Below are positions 11,701 through 22,810 of a stretch of DNA of 64,000 bases, piece by piece. The stretch comes from Ceriagrion tenellum (taxonomy: Eukaryota > Arthropoda > Insecta > Odonata > Coenagrionidae), in assembly GCA_963169105.1 (NCBI GenBank), contig OY720639.1, positions 55,533,848-55,597,847 of the forward strand, read 5' to 3'. Within the stretch, counting starts at the first letter, position 1; every line of letters begins with the position of its first letter. The position numbers and the translations under genes are program-made. Below the pieces are notes generated by a model. The model saw only the letters and a program-made list of their open reading frames with translations, had not been told where the DNA came from and did no database searches.

Positions 11701-12246
11701 TTTTATATATAGATAAAAGTTTATAGATCTAGGGCTTGTCCTATAAGACCAAATACATTTAGTGAAAAAACTGTTTGGTTTTTACAAAAGTTGTTACATA
11801 CGTTAAGTACAAAATTACAAGTCAGTATTTGTCAATGCCATTTGCATTACATATTTTTGATTAATTGATTAAATATATAATTTTGATTGATTTTTGTGCA
11901 AATATTTTTATAATTGTTTTATATTAACAACTAATATTTCGATGTGATAAGCAAATAGCAAGTTTTCTGTTGTTGCATAAGATATTCGTATACTTTGGTT
12001 TAAGGATTTAACTGATGAACTTCGGTTCAAGGATATATGGAGGGAGTTCCGAATTTTTTTTGAGGTTATTTGGAATGAGTTCTGAAGGGTGGTGGTGTGG
12101 TGGCTGGGGTGATAAAAAAGCTTAAAGCCCGTCCTTTCTCCTGCCTCCGCCATTCCGAAACTCTCTCCACGAATCCCAGGGATTCCTCCAACGTGAAAGC
12201 TTTGCGTCGTCTACGCTTAAGTCGTGGTGTATTTGTTGGATATTTT

Positions 12247-12405
12247 ATGGTGGTTGGAGCACACGAATTGAGAGCCACTGAGTGCACACTTTTAATAAAT
12301 AAATTTTCAAGTGAGTCGAAGAATTGTTCTTGGGCCGCACTTCAATCAAGTACAGCTATTTATACGACGGATATTACCATACATGATGTAATATAAATGA
12401 CGCAA
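12247..12405 (+). repeat. Repeat R1, 5' part
   Basis: Starts GGTGGTTGGAGCAC, then CACTGAGTGCACACTTTTAA, TTTTCAAGTGAGTCGAA, GGGCCGCACTTCAATCAAG and CTATTTATACGACGG, through CCATACATGATGTAATAT. It is one of the better-preserved copies of the first 160 bases and is recognisable in reverse complement at 63.0-63.15 kb. Confidence 0.65.
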
Positions 12406-12894
12406 GACTTACATACTACAAATATCGTCTGAAGGAGGAACCTTCATTTTAGGCATCCTCGATGACCTACCTTGATTTTAATAGATATTACAAAGTAGAA
12501 TTTCTACTATGGAATGGTATAAAAATGTTAATAGAACATCGGCTATTTAGCGAAGATTTTTGGTTTAAAACGATGAATTTCAACGCTGAAATACATTTCC
12601 TTTATGGCAGTACGACAGCATCTTTACATAATTTTTTAATGTCAAGTCCGTCAAGTTAAAATTGTTCAAAACTTGTACAACATGTACTACATATTGAGAC
12701 CCCTATTACATTTTTTTCAGCATAGGCCATCGATATTATCACTCGTGTATTCAGGTTTAATGTAACTTCCTGTTTTCGCCGGAGCACATAGCCGACATAC
12801 TGTGAGGGATGTTGTAACGTTGCCAAGGGAAACTTCGGCTGTTTATCTTGTTTACCAAGTTTCTTAGTAAACTACTTAAAAATAAGGCATTGAA
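12406..12894. other. Unassigned sequence
   Basis: No gene or element recognised between the R1 fragment and the Helitron-like 5' end. Confidence 0.4.
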
Positions 12895-13150
12895 TCCTTA
12901 CTCATATATAAATGTAATGGTGTCTGTCTGTCTGTTGCTCCATCACGCATAAACTACTGGACCGATTGAGCTGAAATTTGGCATGTAGATAGAAAATATA
13001 TCTGGTTGTAACGCTAGTTGTAACGCTCGTTGTACGCTATAATAAAAATCCCTCGGGTCCCCCGAAGGCCTCCCTTGGTGGTCCATGCTAATCTTGGATC
13101 GGTGCTGTGGTTTCATTTTTTTGCTTTTTAAAGTACATTCACTCAAGATA
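12895..13150 (+). mobile_element. Helitron-like 5' end fragment
   Basis: A preceding A (12894) is followed by TC and then TTACTCATATATAAATG, a TCTG microsatellite (about 12922-12936) and CTACTGGACCGATTGAGC with GAAATTTGGCATGTAGAT. That last block, in the form ACYGRACCGATT...GAAATTTGG, is widespread in arthropod Helitron-type sequences. I see no matching 3' hairpin downstream, so this is a fragment or a related non-autonomous element. Confidence 0.4.
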
Positions 13151-13751
13151 GAGTGCTTGGATTTTTTTAAGCGGATGGAAAAAATAAATTAAGTTTCCGA
13201 TCATTTCAATCGATTTTCTTTTACGTGTCGTATTTGTCTGAAAATCATGTTTCTTAGCTGAAAAAATTGCAAATTTTTCTCTGAAATCAACAAACAACCA
13301 GAGATATGATTTTCAAAGGATATTCACGCTTCTAGCATTGAAACATCACGTTTTCCTTCAGGCATATGATATCACGTAGAAAGAAAATCTGTGGAAGAAG
13401 GCCCCAGAGTCCCAAGGGCCCCGTGATAGATCACGTCGGTGGGTAATCGATAAATTCATTGCATCTTTACAACAAGTATACTCTTCAATGTCTACTCTCA
13501 AAGTAGCCCTCATATGGGCACTGCATGTATATGAGAAAACACGTACGTAGCAAACGATACACATAAAGGAATTAATTAGACTACAGGCTTTGAGGTTTCC
13601 TTATAGAATATGTTCAATGTTTTTTCCGCCCGTTGAATTTCAACGGGTACCTTCCGTTCGTATGCATGAAAAATATCTCAACCCTGAAGATAATTACACC
13701 TTTCCCTCAGTTTATTAAAAAATCATAATATCAAATCCTACAGAAAAGCAA
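13151..13751. other. Unassigned sequence
   Basis: No gene or element recognised. Confidence 0.4.
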
Positions 13752-14817
13752 CGGAGGCTGGAGTCAGGCCTTAATAATTACTGGCCTCTGTTACGAGGTA
13801 AAAGCTACGGTTAAACGCTTGGTCATGGAAGATTTTACCCAAAGGAGGAATTACGTGAAATATAAAAATATACAAGGTAACATTTATCCTAAATTTAGTC
13901 ATTACAGCAATTTTTTTAAATCTTAAAAAAATAGTAATTCGAAGCGCAGGTTCCTCCTTAATAATAGAATTCTCATGGCTTTGGTTTACGGCGCAGAATA
14001 CGAAAATTAAGCGAAAATCATCTACATCTACATTGTACCCTGCGAGCCGCCGCATATGCGTGCGGCAGTGGGTGTTATGTCACCAGCCGTGTTAAGATGT
14101 AAGTTTTTGGGAGATGAAATGGTGACATGTATAATAGGAGTGTATTTAGTGGAGCTCAATTTTTATTGTGGTCACTTATTGTGCGCGGAAAGAACGAGTT
14201 TTTGTACCTATATGTTCGCCAGTGTATCTCTCTTATTTTTTTTGCATCTGTCAGACCTAGAGATGTTGTGAGGAGTCATGATAATATTCTCTATGTCACT
14301 CTGAAAAATATCGGTTCTGAATTTAACAAGCAACCTGAGCCTAGCGTGTAACCTTATTCCCTCTAAAAGTTGTGAGACACTATATGTACGCTCGTAGTAG
14401 TTTTTAACGAAACGCGCTGCTTTCCTTTGTATTTTTTTATTTTTTGCCTAATCATTATGACCAGGGTCCCAAATGCTCGCGGCGTATTCGAGGTGTGGCC
14501 TAACCATAGCGAAATAAATCATATGCATATACGTGTTTTCTATCCTGCACGACACTTTGATACTTATTAGGAACCATTTTAATGATATGAAACGTATCAT
14601 TTCTCGTTTATAGTTACATTTTCACGTTTGTCATCGAATTATTTCGAAATATATGTGAAGCTACTTAAGGCTTCATATAAAAATCACATTTTATCGTCAA
14701 GAGCCCAGAACGGTAAAATGACTTTTTTCACTTCAATCATTACATATTACTATTTCGAAAACGCATGCAAGGTTTCTCGTATATCTGCACGTTGACAAAA
14801 ATCGCTCCGACCACCTT
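13752..14817 (+). repeat. Repeat R1, near full length, split by a LINE
   Basis: R1 runs from about 13752 to 14021, is interrupted by a CR1-c LINE, and resumes at 14523 to end at CGCTCCGACCACCTT (14803-14817). The terminal 15 bases are the reverse complement of the R1 start AAGGTGGTTGGAGCG with one mismatch, so R1 has short terminal inverted repeats. Removing the LINE leaves about 565 bp, my best estimate of full R1 length. The 5' third is heavily diverged and its start is uncertain. Confidence 0.6.
14022..14515 (-). mobile_element. CR1-c LINE, 5' truncated, 7-bp target duplication
   Basis: The minus-strand 3' end is at 14022 (ATCTAC tail), followed inward by the hairpin (CCCTGCGAGCCGCCGC), the CACCAGCCGTG block and decayed ORF2 coding sequence in which SFFP-, NIIMTPHNISRSDR- and EYAASIWDPG-type stretches can be read between frameshifts. 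AAATCAT flanks it on both sides (14015-14021 and 14516-14522), a clean 7-bp target duplication. The flanks join into one continuous R1 copy. Confidence 0.85.
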
Positions 14818-14960
14818 AAAAGCAGGCTTATGCCGACGTCGGGTTTCTCTCCGCCCTTCCTCCGATTCCCAGAGTTGCTCTTCCCTTGCCAGACTGTCCA
14901 GCTTTTCGTAATGGCGAAAGTGACCTCTTTTGGTATCCTGCCCAAATGACCGACCGGCAT
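14818..14960 (+). mobile_element. tRNA-SINE G, 3' fragment
   Basis: AGCAGGCTTATGCCGACGTC followed by GGGTTTCTCTCCGCCCTTCC matches the second half of the complete SINE at 22358-22704 (AGTAGGCTAATGCCGACGCC, GGGTTTCTATCTACCCTTCC). The tRNA-like head is missing. Confidence 0.6.
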
Positions 14961-15585
14961 AAATCGGTACCTATTATATATATTGTGAATGTCTCTACGA
15001 ATTTTATTTATTCCAATGGCGTGGGATTTCATGCGCCGATTGTATAGTGTCTGCCTTTAAATGAACAAGAGATTTGTCTGCGAAGTAATGGACGATAACG
15101 AGTCGGACGAGTGCGGGTAATGAACAAGAAATGACCAAGGCGAGAACAGAGTTAAAGTTTTGTATGAAAAAGAGTTTAGTAGCGATTAGCACCCGGCTCG
15201 AGCACTATCTAGGTATCTAACGAGAACGAGAAAATACCAGGCGATACGGGGAGATATCAATTGGATTATGTATATCGCGGTGAATGACGTTATCAATTCA
15301 CACATTTTCTTAGCGAGTTGATACAGACTCCGATCTCGACCTTGTGATAATGAAAGAATTGCATGGGTGCTTAGAAAACTGCCGGAAGTAAAGGAGTTCT
15401 TGGGCCGAGGAAAGAACCACATACATTGGGTTTTGCCGGTCAACGTGCCATCCCCTGATTTCCAATTCCTGCTGCTATAGCTAGAATTCCGATAAGTTTT
15501 GAAATCATTGAAGCGAGAAATTATGCAGGTAAATAGAATATATTGAAGAGAAAGGCAGTAATAGGAGGAAGACTAATGAGGGAGT
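14961..15585. other. Unassigned sequence
   Basis: No gene or element recognised; open frames are short and without motifs. Confidence 0.4.
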
Positions 15586-15835
15586 GCTTGAGGTAGTGGA
15601 CGAGGAAAGGAAACTTCTTAATGAAATTCGAGACCGGCAGAGTAGGTGGCTAGAAGATGTAATAAGGGGCGAGGGATTGCTCTAGAATGTGATAGAAGGA
15701 AGGACGTTGGGCAAGAGAGGAAGAGGATGAAAAAGGATAGGCTTCATGGACAGGATGAAGAAGGGTAGATCGTATGCTGAGGCGAAAAAGGACATACTAG
15801 AGCAAGATAGGCCCCTGAAAAAGTAGAAAATGTGA
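15586..15835 (+). mobile_element. LINE ORF2 C-terminal end fragment
   Basis: The plus strand reads VVDEERKLLNEIRDRQSRWL, EDVIRGEGLL, stop, NVIEGRTLGKRGRG, stop, KRIGFMDRMKKGRSYAEAKK. The order RxxLLxxIRxRQxRWxxHVxRxxGLL, then EGKxxGKRGRGRxR, then a basic DxxK-SY stretch is the usual C-terminus of the LINE type whose earlier part (ETWCWRRMLKIKWTEKIRN) appears at 32.4 kb. Two in-frame stops mark it as dead. Confidence 0.75.
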
Positions 15836-16036
15836 GGAGATTCTCTGATATTCAATGAAACATTCCTTAACCGGTGGAACACTTTAAAAATAAAAATAAT
15901 AACCTAGGGAGTGCCGTCTCCTGACTCTCCACCATGCCGCCGATTTTCTGGGTGAGGCCTATTGCCTACCTCACCTATTGCCAAAGCTCCTCTCACGTAG
16001 AAGTGCTCTCATAGCGTAGGACGAATTGATACTACA

Positions 16037-16668
16037 GTTAGGGTTGCCAGGTTTTCTAACTGAAAATAAGGGAGACTCAGGTTTTCTAACTGAAAATAAG
16101 GGAGACTCTGAAATTTGCTACCACGTTGATATATAAACACATATAACGAGGTTTCTACTTTGGTGGTGTTTTATGATAATCCTCATCACTTTCGCCACCC
16201 ATAGCGTCGAACACTTGTGTAACAGACGTACGGTACGTACGGACGTAAGGTACGTAACCGTACAAGAGAGAACAGACCAACACCCAGCCGCCTCAAAAAC
16301 ACAAAAGCAAAAGAAAGGTCGAGGCGAGTTCGAGAAACATGACCATTTCTGTATCTTCAACTTCCTGTACTAGAATCTAGTAACAGCATAAACTTACCTA
16401 CATGCACATTTGAGTATATGCTTGTAAAAATAATTTAATATTGGTAGCTAAGATGCCAATGTACAGTTCGATGTATCGCTCAGAATATTTCGATAATTGT
16501 AGTTTAATCGTTAAAAATCAAAAAAATATTGCACTTGAACCACACAATATTGTATTACAATGAAATACGGGAGAAATTTTATTAAATACGTGAGACGGGA
16601 GACTGAGAAAAATAAGGTCAAAATACGTGAAAACCCGGGAAATACGGGAGACCTGGCTACCCTAACTA
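16037..16668. mobile_element. TIR element of uncertain superfamily
   Basis: The left end TTAGGGTTGCCAGGT and right end ACCTGGCTACCCTAA are inverted repeats with one mismatch in 15. GGGAGACT/AGTCTCCC-type blocks recur inside on both sides. A 30-bp unit beginning GTTTTCTAACTG is exactly duplicated in tandem at 16051-16080 and 16081-16108. No transposase is present. I could not define a clean target duplication, so hAT or another cut-and-paste superfamily is possible. Confidence 0.55.
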
Positions 16669-17129
16669 CTGTACTAGATCCAATTCCTTCGGCGTTCACA
16701 ATAAATTGGAAGGAAAAATAGTATTTTTCTATAATAAATCTAATATGTATGCCATTTCTGCACAAATTGATTTATGAGAAGCAAGCTCTCCAAGCGAATG
16801 GCATCGTAATAGGAGTTAGGCACCTATCTGTCTAATTGTTTTGAGTCAAATCAAAAATTGTTGATCAATAAAAATGTTGCAGTAGTCATTGTGGAGTCAT
16901 CATATTAGCTCTTATGGCTGGAAAGATGTTAGTTAGAAATATAATTGCCTAATAATCTGGAAGTTATGTAACCTAATTTTGTTTTGGAATTAGTGAACGC
17001 TGTATTATTTAAAATTGTACGGATGAAAAAGCAGAATTCCGTATTTAATCTGAATAAAACGGTCGGGTTCGAATTTCTTAAGGTAGTTTGATCGTAATAT
17101 CACTTCACCTAGAAGTCAATGGATCGGTT
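16669..17129. other. Unassigned sequence
   Basis: No gene or element recognised. Confidence 0.4.
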
Positions 17130-17700
17130 CTCCATTAAAAAAATTTTTACCCATCCGACGATACCAAAATATCAGCCTCATACTGAACTACTTTCCGAGA
17201 TTTTTGACGAAAAATACCAGCCCTTTTACTTGGGAAACGGTACGTGTATGCACTCTAGAGAGACCATATTTTAAAAAAATGAGGCATTTCTAACTCTTAG
17301 ATATCACCATAAAATTAACAGTGTGTAGTTGGTAGGTTTCTTCATCTATTTTAGAAAATAAATCATATATCCAAACATTGCATGTAACAAATAATGTGGT
17401 ACGAAGTCACTCGCACGGGTGCATATACACCAGGGTTGAAATTCGCTATGAAAAAATCATTTGAAAAAATCATCCCGGTCAAGTCAAATGATTTTTTCAT
17501 AGCGAATTTCAACCCTGGTATAAATCATATAGTTACCGAAGTAATTCTTTCAGGATCATAAGAAAAAAACCTTCCGTTTTGAACTAGTTTTAAACGTACT
17601 GCATGAAATAAATAAGTCAAATTAAAGACTTGTGTGCAAATTTTTATTTAGTTACTTAGAATTTCAGTCGTATAAAAGTATATTATTTCACCATCAATTT
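17130..17700 (+). repeat. Repeat R2, copy 1, interrupted
   Basis: The blocks GGGAAACGGTACGTGTATGC, AATGAGGCATTTCTAAC and, further on, AAATAAATAAGTCAAATTAAAG and GAATTTCAGTCGTATAA align in order with 29.82-30.18 kb. The two copies are old (many indels). Copy 1 contains the inverted SINE dimer at about 17368-17519, absent from copy 2. I do not recognise the family. Confidence 0.5.
17368..17519. mobile_element. Inverted dimer of a short SINE-like repeat
   Basis: 17368-17464 matches 42005-42100 on the same strand (CCAAACATTGCAT, GTGGTACGAAGTCACTCGCA, CGGGTGCATATACACCAGGG, GAAATTCGCTATGAAAAAAT). The last 36 bases (17429-17464) are then repeated as an exact reverse complement at 17484-17519, across a 19-base spacer containing CCCGGTCAAG. 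The right half is therefore a second, truncated copy in opposite orientation. The full unit at 42 kb ends in a tRNA-like B box. Confidence 0.85.
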
Positions 17701-18419
17701 ACAATATTTAAGTCATGCTTCTTACAGCCGCTGAAATTAAAACGTATAATTCGACTATGGTCTCCATTATGAGTGGGAAACTATCTCGCTCACACCACCT
17801 TAAAACTACTGCCACTCAGTCATTACTTTCCTCTCGTCGCTGGCGTAGCTGTGGTTAAAAAAAATAAAAATGAGGAAATTGCCCTTTCTCTGCCATCCAC
17901 CGCAGACCACTCCGACGTCTTCCCAGGGCCAGCCACGTCCCCCGCTTCTACGGGTCCCTTAAATACCCTCTCTCCCGTTTAGACCCTAGGCGGACCAATT
18001 TTCCCCGAACCCTTAAGGACGAAGGAAACCCGAACATACCGCTTCTCAAATCACCTTTTCCCATCACCGCTAACTACCCACCTTCACCCTTTCTTTTACG
18101 CTTAAAAACAAACCTCGTCACCGTTTGGGATGGTAAAGACGAGGGGTTTCAAAAGACGCGTTGTAACACAAGGTTGTTACGTCTTGGGTTATTGTCGATG
18201 GTGTTTTAGACGATCCCTCTGGTGTTTGTGTACATTTCAAGGTATTCAATTAGGCGTTGATTCCGGCCCAGGTCTTCCGAAGATATGAAAACCGGGAAGA
18301 CTTAGCAAGGATCTAATATATCTTCTCATAGCCCATAATGGGAGCATTTAGGATCATGGTTATAAAGATTTAACCAAAAAAATTAAAATAAAATACAATG
18401 AAAAGCTGCACACTAAGTT
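17701..18419. other. Unassigned sequence
   Basis: No gene recognised. 17870-18010 is locally C-rich with short proline/serine-type frames that look like composition, not coding sequence. Confidence 0.4.
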
Positions 18420-18826
18420 AAAAACTGCTAGGAGTGAACATATAGTGTTTCACAACTTTTAGAAGAATTATGGCGAGAGCCCCTAGAGGCTACACGCTGC
18501 GCTTAGCTTGCTTGAGAAACTCAGAAGTGGTGTGTGTCAGAGCGACACAGAGGATATTATCATGACGCCTCACAACATCTCTAGGTCTGACTGAAGCGAT
18601 AAAATAAGAGAGATACATTGCCAAACAGATAGATGCAGAAACTCGTTCTTTCCGCGCGCAATAAGCGACCACAGTAAAAACTGTGCTCCACTAAATACAC
18701 TCTCATAATACACGTTACCATTTCACCTCCCAAAACCTTACATCTTTCCACGGCTGGTGGCCAAACAACCCTCTGCAACACGCCCATGCGGCGGCTTGCA
18801 GGGTAGTATGTGGATGTAAATGAAGA
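18420..18826 (+). mobile_element. CR1-c LINE, 5' truncated
   Basis: Decayed ORF2 C-terminus on the plus strand (LSLLEKLRSGVCQSDTEDI, then IMTPHNISRSD, SDKIREIHCQTDR, NSFFPRAISDHS with stops between), then the CR1-c 3' UTR, the hairpin block CCCATGCGGCGGCTTGCAGG and a GTGGATGTAAATG tail ending near 18826. The minus-strand frames over it are shadows. Confidence 0.8.
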
Positions 18827-19347
18827 ATAGTAGTAGCGATATTTTTCCTAGTCATAATAGAGAAAATTTCCGAATTTTATTTTTTTTCATTTCAGTGGAT
18901 GTAAGAAGCATGTAGTAAGTATTGTTATACCTACTGATAAATTGATAGATGGACTGATGATTGAGGAAAATTATAGTTTTTATTACTGAAATCCTCAGTA
19001 ATTCAATAAAAATATTCATGTAAGTCTTTATCTGTACTCGTTTTTATCACGCTGTTCCGTGAATATGCATGAAGATTTTTTGTCTGTTCTGTCGAAACCG
19101 CTTCGTTATGTAGAAACCGCGAAAAAATGAAGTGTATCAGGAGTGTAAACTCGCACCGTATCCAGTGGGAAACGACCTCTATTTTTGGCTAATATCTCGA
19201 AAATTATGGTAATTGGCTGGCTATGGCTGGTGCCTTTGGAAAGATGAGATATTAAAATTGAGACCTAATTCATTGAATTCTTGGTGAAATAAAACTTTGC
19301 TCAAACTAATTAGTAAAAATAACATTCACGCTCCAATGGTCATTTCA
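18827..19347. other. Unassigned sequence
   Basis: No gene or element recognised. Confidence 0.4.
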
Positions 19348-19485
19348 CAGGTTTTATTGCACAATCTATTGCACCATCCGAATTTCGGTGCCTGGCAGCA
19401 GGTGCTCACTGCCGATATATTGATGATGAAGATGATGCCAGGCATCGAAATCCCGATTGTGCAATAATTTGACCTGCGAACTGAC
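19348..19485. repeat. Interrupted palindrome with hammerhead-like core
   Basis: Left (CAGGTTTTATTGCACAATC ... TTTCGGTGCCTGGCAGC) and right (GATGCCAGGCATCGAAAT ... GATTGTGCAATAATTTGACC) halves are reverse complements with indels. In the right half, TGAAGA (19427-19432), an extra T, stem II GATGC-CAG-GCATC, GAAA (19447-19450), then ATCCCGAT and T resemble a hammerhead core with C3 changed to A and no stem I partner. It looks like two PLE-type ends in opposite orientation. Confidence 0.5.
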
Positions 19486-21732
19486 CAGTGGAGTGTACAG
19501 GTTATTTTTTTCTAATTAACGTGGAACTCCACAAAGTTGAACCGAGTTATATTTCATTTAATTGCTCAAGCTACCTTATTACAGCATTCAAAGTCGCATT
19601 AATTTACAATAGAAGCGTTTGATTGCAGAATTTTACAATTGAAACACAATTGTAATCATTCTTTTGATTCGTTTGTCAGTTTCCTAGAGAACCTCCCCAA
19701 AAAAACAGGCACACGGTAATTTTTTGTGGGTCGTGTGCCGCTACCTGAAGGCTCTGTTTTAGCAATAGACGCTCAGGAGAAGTGCGATGAGAATGATGTG
19801 TATCAAGGGTATGAGAATGTGGAAGAGCAAGAAGATAATCCTCCCATAAAATGACATGAGTGTCATTTACTTCACATTCTGGGAGCTGGTAGAATACATG
19901 ATTACCATCTGATATGGACAACAATATTATAATTTTTCCATACAATGTTCTGGAAAATAAAACTTAAAATTACGTGGTGCTTAATGAAAGAATATTTAAA
20001 TGCGGAGAAAAAAATATTTTCTTTCCTATATAAATGTCATATTTGTGGAAACCAGTAAATTTGAAGCACATTATAAGGAAAAATTTTGTTTTATCCATCT
20101 AAAGGGTTATAATATTATTATGTTTATATTATTTAATGAAAAATATTCGGGCAAAATATTGTACGGGTTTGGACTAGTCTTCCTGCAGAACTGCTTGATC
20201 TCTTTTTTAGCAGTATAAATGTTTTTAAGAATAGGTGCAGAAAATGTATTGTGGACGATTGAGTCATTGTTAATTTTAATTTTTTCTATTGATGCCTGAT
20301 GCTGTTTTATTTTGGGTGATTGGTTACGTCTGTTTTTCATTATTTTACTGTTACCACCTGGAATATGGCCAACTTGTTACCCTTTTGGTTAATATAAATA
20401 ATAAAAATATCGCCACAGCAGACGTTGGCCCGCATTTACACGGAGGTCGTGAGCAGGCGCCTCTCTTTATTCAGTTAAATACTTCTTTCATCAAATTATT
20501 ATATGTTATCGTGCACACCAAACTTCTATTATTTAAAGCGAATGCCCATTGGAAACACTTCTTTCTCACCTGACCTTGATTCTGATCAATGATCCATTTT
20601 GAAAATGGTGAAGGAAGGAATGGTCATTATAAACGTCAACTTTTGGAGGAAATAATAGTTCCCTGGTCCGATGCTGCGAGATGGTGCCGAGTCTTAGTTT
20701 GGGATCGAAAATATTTTGACCGGACCCCCTTTTATCTCAATGCCGACACGCCCACCCCGTGAAAAAAAATCGTTCCCTCCTCCCACTTTCACCACCTTCT
20801 CCCATATAACCACGACCCTTTCATGCCCAGAGGTTAAAACAAAAAAATAACAAATCACGCCTTCCCGTAAAAGAGGCGCACACTTGAAAAAAAAAGTAGC
20901 GTTTCCCACAGATGAAAAAAATTGGCCCCGGGCCACGTCATGTTTTTTTGACCGCGGTGTTTCGTGCCGGGGCTGAAGGGGTAGAAGAGGTGTTTGTGTA
21001 ATCTTTTTTTTTTCGTTTCATAATTTTCATAATCGTTATTGCGTAGCTATATCGTCTCCTTCTACATTTTCCCCATGTTTCATTCCTTCTCCCCGAGGCG
21101 GGCTTGGAACGGGTTCGTAAGAAGGGTTTCAGGAGATTCCATCGAGACCATGTGAATCTAACGTATGACTAAATATTTATTTGTTTGTTTCTTGTACAAA
21201 ATATGTAATGGGAGCTCTCCATTCGCTCCGGAGCATCGCTCACTTTGCACCAAAACAGCGCACTTGCTTTCTATTTATTTCGAAACCGCCCACATACTGT
21301 TCGTGACGTCTTTTGCCCGTGAAGTAACATATCTCTTTTACCTCGAGAGCAAAGGTGATGTTTTACACGCATATGCTCATGTGCAAAGAATTATTGCGCG
21401 GTTGCGTAGTGCTATGGATTCTACTCGATTTTACTCTATTTTGCAGTGGAACGCGGATTATTTTTAATTTAAATAAGTAAACAAAATGTGTAAGGAGAAT
21501 CCACATCAAAGAAGTAAGTGCAAGCTGATTTCTTGTAAGTTATGGATGGAATGGATGTAAAACATAGTACCGAAAATTGCAAAATTAGTGCGTGAGCCCG
21601 TAAGCTCTATAGGGAAATGTGGGCTAACGAAGATGGCGGACTGGATTCAGTTTCTAGCACTGACCAGCATAACAAATACCTTCAAAGTGTATATTTAGTT
21701 TCCTTACTAATGACAAAAACTGTCGAATAAAC
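19486..21732. other. Unassigned sequence
   Basis: I recognise no gene or element in 2.2 kb. 20694-20950 is strongly strand-asymmetric (C-rich, then G-rich on the plus strand), which produces long but meaningless frames. Confidence 0.4.
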
Positions 21733-22810
21733 TACATTTTTGGGCCATTCCGAAACCAATGATACCAAGGCATTAAAATCTGCAATGAATAAAATATTTG
21801 ATCTGACCGGGACTCGAATCTCAGATATCCCAACGGCCAGTGAGGTGTGTTAGTTAGTTGCGCCATCAATCCCATCTTTCTTCGAGGTACATTTCGACTA
21901 GGTAAATCCCATTTGTACAGTTTAATGATTGGAAAAAAATCATTAGAAGCATCAAATTGTCGACGTAGTTATCACAACAGCCCAAGTTTTAAAATAATGA
22001 TCGAATATGGTTTCGTTATTATTGACTGGGGTACGGTCTCCCTCAAAATTACCCCGAGGGAAACGGCTTCGGTGTGTTCGTTTTGACGGACCAATTTTTT
22101 GCGCCGTTCCGAAACCGACAACGCTAAGAAATTGAAATCCGCCATGAAGAAAGTAATTTATTTGACCGTGATTCGATTCTCAGATCGCCAAAGTGCCGGT
22201 GCGGTGAGTTGGCTAGTTACGCCACCAGCCCATCTTTCTTTAAGGCGCCTTTCGACGAGGTAAATCTCATTTGTAGGATGTAATAATTAGAAAAAATCAT
22301 TTGAAGCATCAAATTGACGATAGTTATTACCACACCCTAAATTTAAAAATAATATTCAAGGGGGATCGGGTTGGCGTGGTGGCTTGAGTACTGGCTAACC
22401 ACACGGACGGCCGGGGTTCAAATCCCTGCAGTGGAGGATAGATATTTTTCAGAGGAAACCCGATCCCTACTTGAGTGTATTGTGGAGGGCACTTCAAGTA
22501 CAGTACTCCGTCTGTCGGATGAGACGTTAAACGGTGATGATTTGGTGAAACGGTGATTTGGATGAGACGTTAAACCGTGGTCCCCTTGGCGCCTTTCGTT
22601 AAGAGTAGGCTAATGCCGACGCCGGGTTTCTATCTACCCTTCCTCCCTTATCTATCCTCTTTGGCGCTAATGACCTTAGCCGTCGGTCGCCTCCCCAAAT
22701 ATCCAATAATATTCGAAAGTGGTCTCCGTATTATAGATCAGGGTACCGTCCCGCTCAAAGTTACCCCGAGGGGAGACGGCTTCGGTGAGTTCATTTTGAC
22801 CGACGGTGTG
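21733..22810. repeat. Tandem duplication of a ~360-bp unit
   Basis: Unit 1 (about 21733-22090) and unit 2 (about 22091-22347 plus 22715-22805) share CCGAAACC, a tRNA-like block, GCATCAAATTG and a downstream block ending GGCTTCGGTG. The tRNA-like block, read on the minus strand, has GGCGCAACTAAC (A-box-like) and GATTCGAGTCCCGGTCA (B box) in unit 1. Unit 2 is split by a SINE at 22358-22704. Confidence 0.75.
22358..22704 (+). mobile_element. tRNA-derived SINE G, complete, with TSD
   Basis: The head has A box TGGCGTGGTGG (22372-22382) and B box GGTTCAAATCC (22415-22425), the internal RNA polymerase III promoter of tRNA-derived SINEs. The body carries GGATGAGACGTTAAAC twice (22517-22532 and 22560-22575), then ATGCCGACGCCGGGTTTC. 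AATAATATTC flanks it at 22348-22357 and 22705-22714, a 10-bp target duplication. The GATGRGACGTTAAAC core resembles the conserved central domain described for Meta-type SINEs; that identification is from memory. Confidence 0.8.

Noticed and set aside
16037..16070. TTAGGG as a telomere-type repeat
   Set aside because: A single occurrence, inside the terminal inverted repeat of a transposon.
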